Origin: Comamonadaceae bacterium
Lineage (GTDB): Bacteria > Pseudomonadota > Gammaproteobacteria > Burkholderiales > Burkholderiaceae_C
Length of the DNA: 48,921 nucleotides
Direction of reading: 5' to 3'
Assembly: GCA_008080595.1 (NCBI GenBank)
Contig: VIKI01000083.1
Coordinates: forward strand, 1-48,921
Both the position numbers and the translations under genes were made by a program. The notes below the pieces were generated by a model. It ran no database searches and was not told where the DNA came from. It saw only the letters and a list, made by a program, of their open reading frames with translations. This document shows positions 42,655 to 48,921 of the stretch, piece after piece; the first letter of the stretch is position 1; the number at the start of each line of letters is the position of its first letter.

Positions 42655-42846
42655 GCCGCAATGCGGAATCAAACTGCGACAATCTGACCCGTTTGACTGG
42701 TGTTCGTGACAAGAGACAATCAATTTAAACAATTGATTAAACTTTGTTCGGCATAGTCAAATCATTACCTGGGATAGCATTTTTGCGTTCTCAGGTGGTT
42801 TCAATATCGCAATAAAGCGTTCATCAAGAATTCAAAAAGGAAATTT

Positions 42847-43290
42847 GTGCATAACTTTAAATTAACAATTTTGGGAACGCTCATCGTACTTACTACAGGT
42901 TGTGCTTCGATAACTGGAAGTGAAATGCAACAACTGTCTCTCACCGCGAAAGGTGAAGATGCAAAGAATGTCGAAGGTGTGAAATGCAAGCTTCAAAATG
43001 ACAAAGGAACTTGGGAGGCCGTAACTCCGAGTTTTATCAATGTCCGTCGCTCATCTGAAGACTTGACGGTTGAATGCAAAAAAGACGGAGAAAAAGATGG
43101 TTTACTCAAGGCCATTTCCAGAGCTGCAGGTAGCATGTGGGGCAACATTGTCTTTGGGGGTGGTATTGGGGCCATCATTGATCATAACAAAGGTACCGGC
43201 TACAACTATCCAGATGCTTTGCCAGTGCAAATGGGCAGCTCAGTGATCATTGATCGGAAAGCACAAGAGACCACCACGGCATCCAAGTAG
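42847..43290 (+). CDS. Putative lipoprotein
   Basis: 147 residues starting at GTG (AAGGAAA upstream). The signal peptide KLTILGTLIVLTTGCAS has a lipobox ending at Cys19, so the protein should be lipid-anchored. The mature part (GVKCKLQNDKGTWEAVTPSFINVRRSSEDLTVECKKDGEKDG) is a small beta-rich domain, then a Gly-rich hydrophobic segment (SMWGNIVFGGGIGAIIDHNKGTGYNYPD). The codons are clearly more AT-rich than those of the neighbours, which suggests recent acquisition. Function unknown. Confidence 0.75.
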   Translation: MHNFKLTILGTLIVLTTGCASITGSEMQQLSLTAKGEDAKNVEGVKCKLQNDKGTWEAVTPSFINVRRSSEDLTVECKKDGEKDGLLKAISRAAGSMWGNIVFGGGIGAIIDHNKGTGYNYPDALPVQMGSSVIIDRKAQETTTASK

Positions 43291-43346
43291 CTTGTTTCAA
43301 TACCGCAGGTTCCACTCCCAACCTTCAGGCAGTGAGTTCATCACAC

Positions 43347-44219
43347 TCAGTCTGAAGTGTCAGACACTTTGGACTTGGAACCCCGCATCATGGTCAGCGC
43401 CAGCACGGCGGATGCCACCATCAACAGCAGGCTCACCGCGTTGAGCACCGGGGTGGCTCCTTCGCGCATGCGGCCATACATCATGACCGTGAGGGGGGCA
43501 TCTGAGCCGACCAGCATCAGTGTGGTGTTGAAGTTCTCAAAACTCATCAGGAACGAGATGGCGGCCGAGCCGATCAGTGCGGGTTTCAGGTAGGGCAGGG
43601 TGATGGTCCACAACACGGCGGTACGCGAGGCTCCCAGGTTGTAGGCGGCTTCTTCCAATGTGATGTCAAAGCGCTTCAGGCGGGCGGTGATGGTCAGCGT
43701 GGCAATCGACACGATGTACGAGAACTGCCCCAGCACCACCAGCGGCAAACCGGGGCGCAAAAACTCCAGCTCCACCCCCCACAGGTCGTCCGCCAGGTTG
43801 GCAATGCGGCTGGCAAAGGCCAGGATCGAGATGCCCAGAATCACCCCAGGGATCACCAGCGGGGCCAGCATCAGCATGCTCAGGGCCTGCTTGCCGCGAA
43901 ACTGGGTGCGTTCGATCAGAAATGCATTGGCGGTGCCGACCAGTACCGACAGCAGCGTGACCCAGCAGGCCACGATGACGCTGGTCCAAAGGCTGCCCAG
44001 CATGACACTGTCGGCAAACAAGCCGGTGCGACCCGTGCCGTCATGGCCGACAAACCAGTCCAACGTGAAACCGCGCCAGGGTGGGGCCGGGTAAGGTGCG
44101 TCGTTGAAGGCAAACACCGCTACGATGAGCAGCGGCAGGAACAGGAACGCAAAAAAAGCCACGGCGTAAACCACTGTGCTGGTGCGTAACCACAGCGGGC
44201 GGGGCAGCGAGGCAATCAT
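43347..44219 (-). CDS. Polyamine-type ABC transporter permease, PotI-like
   Basis: 290 residues, about six membrane helices. RTSTVVYAVAFFAFLFLPLLIVAVFAFND at the N-terminus and the EAAYNLGASRTAVLWTITLPYLKPALIGSA loop, which contacts the ATPase. It is the last gene of the binding protein-ATPase-permease-permease operon on the minus strand. The substrate is probably putrescine or spermidine by family. Confidence 0.9.
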   Translation of the reverse strand: MIASLPRPLWLRTSTVVYAVAFFAFLFLPLLIVAVFAFNDAPYPAPPWRGFTLDWFVGHDGTGRTGLFADSVMLGSLWTSVIVACWVTLLSVLVGTANAFLIERTQFRGKQALSMLMLAPLVIPGVILGISILAFASRIANLADDLWGVELEFLRPGLPLVVLGQFSYIVSIATLTITARLKRFDITLEEAAYNLGASRTAVLWTITLPYLKPALIGSAAISFLMSFENFNTTLMLVGSDAPLTVMMYGRMREGATPVLNAVSLLLMVASAVLALTMMRGSKSKVSDTSD

Positions 44220-44235
44220 GCAGCACCCTTGTCTG

Positions 44236-44310
44236 TTTTCAAGACAAATTGACCTCTAGCCCAATAAATACATGCGAAAGCAGCTATTAATTCAATAGTA
44301 ATTGAAGGTA
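44236..44310 (-). repeat. Dispersed repeat copy 8
   Basis: Minus-strand TAATAGCTGCTTTCGCATGT, then ATTTATTGGGCTAGAGGTC. It fills most of the gap between the two permease genes of the polyamine-type transporter. Confidence 0.65.
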
Positions 44311-44313
44311 TCT

Positions 44314-45177
44314 TCATGATCGTTGCATCACTTCACCAAATTTTTGACCGCTTAAGCGAAGGCCGGCCCAGACGATGGCGGTGCTCAAGCCCAGCAGCAA
44401 GAAACCAAACGCCGCGCCCTGCTCCCAGTTGAAGCGGGTGATGAACTGGGTGTAGATCTGCTCGGTGAACCACTGCGAGTTTTTGCCACCCAAGAGCGTG
44501 GGTGTGAGGTAGTTGCCCAGTGTCAGCATGAACACCACAATACAGCCCGCCACGATGCCGGGAGCGGCGTGTGGAATGACGATCTGGCGCAGGATCGACC
44601 AGCCGTTGCCACCCAGGTCGTAGGCGGCTTCAATCAGCGAGTCGTCCAGGCTTTCCAGGGCGCTGATCAGCGGGATCACCATGAACAGCATCGAGGTGTA
44701 GACCAGCCCGACCAGGATGGTGGCATCGTGGTAGAGCATTTCCACCGGCGCGGGCGTGACCCCCAGCCAGACCAGAAAGGCGGGCAACACACCGGATTCG
44801 CGCAGCAAAATCATCCAGCCCAGGGTGCGCACGGTTTCACTCACCCAGAACGGGATCAGGCACATCACAAACAGCATGGATTTGGACTTACCCTTGACCA
44901 GTTTGGCAATCGTCCAGGCGATGGGAAAGGCCATCAGCAGCGTGATGGCGGTGGCCAGGATCGACATCAGCGCGGTGCGCATGAAGGTGTGCCAGTACAG
45001 CGGCTCTTCATAAAACGTGCGGAATTGCGCAAAGCTGGGCTCATACACGCGGGGGGCGACACGTTCGCGCAGCGACAAGATGCTCAGTTCCACATGCGGC
45101 AACACAATCAGGCCAATAAGCCACAGCAGCGCCGGAGCCAGCAGCAACAAAAGCATCAAGCGAGCCTGTGTTTTCAT
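44314..45177 (-). CDS. Polyamine-type ABC transporter permease, PotH-like
   Basis: 287 residues from the ATG at 45177, which overlaps the ATPase stop by 4 bases; the ORF-track start at 45195 is six codons upstream. Membrane helices include LMLLLLLAPALLWLIGLIVLPHV; the EAAYDLGGNGWSILRQIVIPHAAPGIVAG loop contacts the ATPase. It pairs with the PotI-like permease to form the inner-membrane channel. Confidence 0.9.
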   Translation of the reverse strand: MKTQARLMLLLLLAPALLWLIGLIVLPHVELSILSLRERVAPRVYEPSFAQFRTFYEEPLYWHTFMRTALMSILATAITLLMAFPIAWTIAKLVKGKSKSMLFVMCLIPFWVSETVRTLGWMILLRESGVLPAFLVWLGVTPAPVEMLYHDATILVGLVYTSMLFMVIPLISALESLDDSLIEAAYDLGGNGWSILRQIVIPHAAPGIVAGCIVVFMLTLGNYLTPTLLGGKNSQWFTEQIYTQFITRFNWEQGAAFGFLLLGLSTAIVWAGLRLSGQKFGEVMQRS

Positions 45178-46253
45178 GCTTGGGCGGCAAAACACACGGC
45201 GCGTTGCGGATCAAATCCAAACGCCACCGTTTCACCCACCGCGAGGTCGGCAAACTCGCCGGTTTGTGGCAAAGCAATGCGGAATTCGGTGCGGGACTGT
45301 GCCTCGTTCAAGAGCACCGCAGAGTTGGCACCGTCAAACAGCAAGCTGGCGACCGTGGCTTGCCAGTGTGGCAGGCCGGCATGGGCAAACACCGTAGCGC
45401 TGCGTGCCAGTCGCGCCACTTCGGGGCGCATGGCGCGTGCCGGAAGCACCAAACCTTGTGCACTGGTGACAGTGACCAGGCCGTCATGGATCTCAGTGGC
45501 GTGGCCTGCGATGCGGTTGTTGGCCCCGACAAAACCCGCCACAAACGGGGTTTGGGGTTCGTAATACAAAGCTTGAGGGGTGCCGACTTGCTCAAAGTGG
45601 CCATGGTTCATCACCGCCACATGGTCAGACAGCACCAAGGCCTCCGACTGGTCGTGGGTGATGTAAACAAAGGTGGTGCCAAAGGCGGCTTGCAATTGCT
45701 TGAGCTCGATCTTCATGTGCTCACGCAGCTTCAGGTCGAGGGCACCCAGCGGTTCGTCCAGCAGCAGCAAGGTGGGCTCCAGCACCAGGCTGCGGGCAAT
45801 CGCCACACGCTGTTTTTGCCCGCCAGAGAGTTGGTCTACCCGCTTGTTTTGGGCTCCGGGCAGGCTGACACGCTCCAGCATCTCGCCGACACGGCGCTGA
45901 ATTTCGTCTTTGGCAATGCCCCGACGCGCCAGGCCGTAGCCGACGTTGTCGCCGACACTCATCATCGGGAACAGGGCCAGGTGTTGAAACACCATGTTCA
46001 CCGGTCGCCGATTCGGTGGCACGCCGTTCATGGGCTTACCACCAATCAGAATGTCGCCAGAGTCGGGGCTTAAAAAGCCCGCAATCATGCGCAACAGGGT
46101 GGTCTTGCCGCAGCCCGACGGCCCCAGAATGGAAAAGAAACTGCCGCGTGCCACCGAGAACGACAAGTCGTCCACCGCGTGAAACGCGCCGTAGTGTTTG
46201 GCCACGCGTGTGGCTTGCAGGTCAGGCTGCGCAGCAGAAGGTGTTGAATTCAA
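45174..46253 (-). CDS. ABC transporter ATPase, PotA/PotG-like
   Basis: 359 residues. Walker A GPSGCGKTTLL, signature LSGGQKQRVAIARSL, Walker B LLLLDEPLGALD, switch His in YITHDQSEA, then a C-terminal TOBE regulatory domain. It powers the polyamine-type importer. It lies 92 bases after the binding-protein gene, past two hairpins, and overlaps the PotH-like gene by ATGA. Confidence 0.93.
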   Translation of the reverse strand: MNSTPSAAQPDLQATRVAKHYGAFHAVDDLSFSVARGSFFSILGPSGCGKTTLLRMIAGFLSPDSGDILIGGKPMNGVPPNRRPVNMVFQHLALFPMMSVGDNVGYGLARRGIAKDEIQRRVGEMLERVSLPGAQNKRVDQLSGGQKQRVAIARSLVLEPTLLLLDEPLGALDLKLREHMKIELKQLQAAFGTTFVYITHDQSEALVLSDHVAVMNHGHFEQVGTPQALYYEPQTPFVAGFVGANNRIAGHATEIHDGLVTVTSAQGLVLPARAMRPEVARLARSATVFAHAGLPHWQATVASLLFDGANSAVLLNEAQSRTEFRIALPQTGEFADLAVGETVAFGFDPQRAVCFAAQA

Positions 46254-46271
46254 GTGATGTCTTGTGTAAGA

Positions 46272-46325
46272 GCCCAGTTCGCTGGGCCGTTGGATGGGTA
46301 GGAGCCCAGTGGGCTGGGCTCCTAC
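46272..46325. repeat. Two tandem hairpins between binding-protein and ATPase genes
   Basis: GCCCAG-TTCG-CTGGGC (46272-46287) and GTAGGAGCCCAG-TGGG-CTGGGCTCCTAC (46298-46325; 12-base perfect stem, 4-base loop). In the transcript they lie just after the binding-protein stop. In transporter operons such REP-like stems protect the upstream message and lower expression of the membrane parts. Confidence 0.65.
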
Positions 46326-46345
46326 GGTGTCATCCCGATCAAACC

Positions 46346-47413
46346 TTAATTGGCTGCCTTGATGCGATCCAGCACGCGGCCTTCGATGTCCTCAATGCCA
46401 GCGGGCACAGCGGGGTACCACTTGACGTTTTTCAGCGCAGCTTCAGGGAAGCTGGCGGCAAACTGGGCCTTCAGCTTGGCATCGGCCAATTGATCGGCCC
46501 CTTTGGAGGCGGTGAAGTTGCCTGCCTTGGCCCCTACGCGGGCAGCGATTTCAGGGCGCATGTTGAAGTTGATCCAGGCGTAGGCTGCGGCATCGTTCTT
46601 GCCTTTGGCGGGAATGGCAAAAGTGTCGATCCAGCCGAGTGCGCCGGATTTGGGCGCGATGAACTGGATTTCAGCCTTTTCGCCATTGAGCTTCCAGCCG
46701 CCGGTGTCCCACATCATGGCCCCGACAATTTCGCCAGAACGCATGCCGTTGAGCAATTGGTCTTTGTTGTCCCAGAAGAGTTTCAGATTGCCCTTGCAAG
46801 CAATCATGGTCTTGCCGACTTCATCCATCAGCGCACCGTAGGCTTTGGCATCGCTGTACAGCGCAAATGGGTCTTTGCCAGCCGCAAATGCGAAGGCCAG
46901 CAAGGTTGGGCGTTTCAGGCGCACAGCGGTTTTGCCTTTGACATCGGCACGGCACAGGTCGGGGTAATCAGCCATTTTGGTCAGGCTGGTGTTGACCACC
47001 AAGCCGTCCGTACCCCAGATGTGGGGCAGACCGTAGACCTTGCCAGCCAGCGTGGTGTTTTTCTTGGTGGCTTCCAGCATGGAGGGGATGAACAGTTCGG
47101 CCTTGAGTTTGCTCAGATCCATCGGTTTGTAGATGCCGAACTCTTGCTGTGGGCCGGTGATGCGGTCTTGCGAGGGCTGGGCCAGATCGAAACCGGCACC
47201 GCCGGTGGCACGCAGCTTGGAAATCATTTCTTCGTTGTTGGACAGGGTGATTTCAACTTTGTAGCCACTTTCTTTCTCAAACTGCGCCACCACGTCAGCA
47301 GGTGCATAGTCGGCCCAGGTGAGCAGGCGCAGGGTTTTCTCTTGTGCGCAGGCTGTGCCAACGGTGCCCAGGGCAACGATACCAGCAGCAATCAGTGAGT
47401 AGCGAATTTTCAT
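46346..47413 (-). CDS. Periplasmic spermidine/putrescine-type binding protein
   Basis: 355 residues from the ATG at 47413, where the signal peptide KIRYSLIAAGIVALGTVGTACAQ begins; the ORF-track start is 57 codons upstream. Mature part: KTLRLLTWADYAPADVVAQFEKESGYKVEITLSNNEEMISKLRATGGAGFDLAQPSQD, typical of PotD/PotF. First gene of the importer operon; divergent from the ParA gene. Ligand inferred from family only. Confidence 0.9.
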   Translation of the reverse strand: MKIRYSLIAAGIVALGTVGTACAQEKTLRLLTWADYAPADVVAQFEKESGYKVEITLSNNEEMISKLRATGGAGFDLAQPSQDRITGPQQEFGIYKPMDLSKLKAELFIPSMLEATKKNTTLAGKVYGLPHIWGTDGLVVNTSLTKMADYPDLCRADVKGKTAVRLKRPTLLAFAFAAGKDPFALYSDAKAYGALMDEVGKTMIACKGNLKLFWDNKDQLLNGMRSGEIVGAMMWDTGGWKLNGEKAEIQFIAPKSGALGWIDTFAIPAKGKNDAAAYAWINFNMRPEIAARVGAKAGNFTASKGADQLADAKLKAQFAASFPEAALKNVKWYPAVPAGIEDIEGRVLDRIKAAN

Positions 47414-47604
47414 GTTGAATGTCCTTGGATGAAGTGGAGTGACAGCAATAGGCTGCATCAGGCTCAGACGGCCTGAAGTCAGCATGTCAGTGCAAGATGG
47501 GGCGATGTGCTGGGTACTGGTATGCTGGGCGGAAATGACTGAGCACCCGCCGTGCCCGTCGGCATGTCCATCGGCGTTTTTCACTTGTATACAAGGAGTC
47601 CATC

Positions 47605-48231
47605 ATGCAGCTTGTTGTTGTTGCCAATCCGAAAGGTGGGGTGGGAAAGTCCACTTTGGCGACCCAGATCGCGGGGTACTTTGCCAGCCAAAAGCATGCG
47701 GTGATGTTGGGTGATGCGGATCGGCAGCAGTCCAGCAAGCTGTGGCTGTCATTGCGGCCCGACACCGCCCGGCCGATTGCCAGTTGGGAGATTGACCGAG
47801 ACAACATCGCCAAGCCACCCAAAGGCACGACCCATGTGGTGCTGGATACGCCCGCCGGGCTGCACGGCAAGCGATTGAAGGACATTCTGAAACAGGCGCA
47901 CCAGGTGGTGGTGCCGCTGCAACCCAGTGTGTTCGACATCTTTGCGACCCAGGATTTTCTCGATGAGCTGGCACAGAGCAGCCAGGCCGCCAAAACGCAG
48001 ATCGGCATTGTCGGCATGCGGGTCGATGAGCGCACCCGCGCGGCCGAGCAACTGCGCACTTTTGTCGAATCCACCGGGCTACCGGTGCTGAGCCACCTGC
48101 GCCCTACGCAAAACTACATCCAGCTCGCCGCCCGCGGCCTGACCTTGTTTGACCTGCCGCCCGAGCGGGTTCAGCGTGATTTGGCGCAGTGGCAGCCGAT
48201 TTGCAACTGGCTCGATACTCAAAAAAAGTAG
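47605..48231 (+). CDS. Short ParA/MinD-type ATPase
   Basis: 208 residues. The deviant Walker A KGGVGKST near residue 10, DADRQQSSKLW, and VVLDTPAGLHGKRL mark a small ParA-like ATPase of the kind found as orphans for positioning protein clusters or plasmids. There is no parB-like gene next to it. AAGGAGTCC precedes the ATG. Its cargo is unknown. Confidence 0.87.
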   Translation: MQLVVVANPKGGVGKSTLATQIAGYFASQKHAVMLGDADRQQSSKLWLSLRPDTARPIASWEIDRDNIAKPPKGTTHVVLDTPAGLHGKRLKDILKQAHQVVVPLQPSVFDIFATQDFLDELAQSSQAAKTQIGIVGMRVDERTRAAEQLRTFVESTGLPVLSHLRPTQNYIQLAARGLTLFDLPPERVQRDLAQWQPICNWLDTQKK

Positions 48232-48288
48232 CCCTTATCGCTTTGTCTTGGCAATGTCTGCGGTTCGATGCCCGCCTCTTGAGCCCCT

Positions 48289-48717
48289 CTACAGAACCAC
48301 CAGATTGTGCGGTTTGGCATGTTGCACAGCACTTAAGGGAATACGCTGATCAAAACTAACCAGACAAGCCTGATTTTTGACAGCCAGTCCCAGCAGATAC
48401 AAGTCGGTTAACTGGCGCGAACTGTGGATGTGTGTTTGATTAAACGTTGAGTCATTAATCAGGCTGATATCGTCTGGCCAAAATTGATGGAACAGAGTTT
48501 GCGTTGAACTTTGTAGCATCTGAAGCAACAGGGAAAGGGGCTGCGGATTGTTGTAGCCGTTTTGGCTCATGATGCGCAAAAAACCGTTTTGCGTGAGTGG
48601 GCAACTGGCCCAACCTTGTGCGCTGTGCGCCTCAAACCACTCTGCGGCACGGGTGTGATGCACGTGGTCACAGTCATGCAAGGCAATCAGAACGTTGATG
48701 TCAAGCAAAGCACGCAT
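48289..48717 (-). CDS. vapC: PIN-domain toxin, VapC-like
   Basis: 142 residues. Acidic residues of the PIN nuclease are in LLDINVLIAL (Asp6), TDLYLLGLA and LVSFDQRI; the second position reads TQNGFLRI, as in several VapC types. It cleaves RNA, often initiator tRNA. The start overlaps the antitoxin stop by one base (TGATG). Confidence 0.85.
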   Translation of the reverse strand: MRALLDINVLIALHDCDHVHHTRAAEWFEAHSAQGWASCPLTQNGFLRIMSQNGYNNPQPLSLLLQMLQSSTQTLFHQFWPDDISLINDSTFNQTHIHSSRQLTDLYLLGLAVKNQACLVSFDQRIPLSAVQHAKPHNLVVL

Positions 48718-48920
48718 CAGATGCCTTCAGCGTCACGAAGTCGATCAATCAACTCATTGCTGACGATGCCGCCGCGTTTGGGCAGCGGATGGATGCCAAA
48801 GTTGGCCAAACGTTCGGACATCTGGGGCTCAGCCATGGCTACACCTGCCGGATAAGCGCTGGCAGGGTTGGCAAAAGCGCGCCTGGCCAGCTCAGTGATG
48901 ACTTGCCCCAGTGATTTTTT
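48717..48920 (-). CDS. vapB: VapB-like antitoxin, C-terminal part (runs off window)
   Basis: An open minus-strand frame absent from the ORF track because its start is outside. It reads KSLGQVITELARRAF at the window edge and continues through AMAEPQMSERLANFGIHPLPKRGGIVSNELIDRLRDAEGI to a stop that overlaps the toxin ATG. The LGQVITELAR helix and the RGGIVSNELIDRLRD tail resemble antitoxins paired with PIN toxins. Confidence 0.7.
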   Translation of the reverse strand, partial: KKSLGQVITELARRAFANPASAYPAGVAMAEPQMSERLANFGIHPLPKRGGIVSNELIDRLRDAEGI

Positions 48921-48921
48921 C

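Noticed and set aside
44569-45564. 331-residue plus-strand ORF opposite the permease and ATPase genes
   Set aside because: Gln/Gly/His-rich antisense frame with no domain; the minus-strand genes are well supported.
46016-47398. 460-residue plus-strand ORF opposite the binding-protein and ATPase genes
   Set aside because: Antisense shadow of a clear PotF-like protein with signal peptide on the minus strand.
1-48921. CRISPR array, tRNA, rRNA, integrase or transposase genes
   Set aside because: I looked for regular spaced repeats, tRNA-like 3' ends, rRNA motifs and recombinase families and found none that I could support.

Overview
The window looks like a chromosome segment of a Gram-negative betaproteobacterium of the Comamonadaceae, most like Rhodoferax or Polaromonas. 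This rests on GC-rich coding sequence, the protein variants present (LeuA type, HpaR-like MarR, chemoreceptor ending in DDWESF, PotFGHI-type transporter, B12-binding radical SAM protein) and a short dispersed repeat (core TAGCTGCTTGCGC) that I recall from this family. The genus is an inference; I found no rRNA or tRNA.

Layout. 1-5 kb: 5' end of leuA, a DUF4238 protein, a ParD-like/methionine aminopeptidase pair behind a double palindromic operator, and hpaR divergent from a bestrophin-like channel. 5-17 kb: a CoA-transferase, a diguanylate cyclase, a broken chemoreceptor, a periplasmic binding protein, a LysE exporter divergent from a WYL regulator, a radical SAM protein and a branched-chain-type binding protein. 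17.8-21.3 kb: a nucleoside salvage operon on the minus strand (cdd, broken purine nucleoside phosphorylase, deoC, deoA) with a REP-like double hairpin inside it. 21.4-26.2 kb: an AIM24-family protein, a GST, a threonine dehydratase-like enzyme and a broken recQ.

26.3-42.1 kb is the centrepiece: an ethanolamine-utilisation bacterial microcompartment (BMC) locus. A EutR-like regulator is followed by a RelE-type toxin-antitoxin pair, then a compact operon: eutS-eutP-eutQ-eutD-eutM-eutN-eutE-(62-aa Cys-rich ORF)-eutA-eutB-eutC-eutL-short eutK-pduS-pduT-permease-ackA. EutBC splits ethanolamine to acetaldehyde and ammonia, EutE makes acetyl-CoA, EutD and AckA turn this into acetate plus ATP, and six BMC-domain or vertex proteins build the shell. 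PduS and PduT (Fe-S flavoprotein and Fe-S shell trimer) are propanediol-type parts. No eutT, eutG, eutJ or eutH is in the window; an APC-type permease stands in for EutH. 42.2-48.9 kb: an orphan DUF1778 antitoxin, a lipoprotein, a polyamine-type ABC transporter operon, a short ParA ATPase and a VapBC-like pair cut by the window end.

A striking pattern runs through the window. Several conserved genes (map, chemoreceptor, purine nucleoside phosphorylase, recQ, eutA, the permease/ackA boundary and perhaps the leuA start) show clean loss of roughly 30-140 bases at one point, most with a frame change, while the flanks stay well conserved. This is either a real deletion process or systematic assembly loss, and it affects how far the BMC locus can be trusted as functional.
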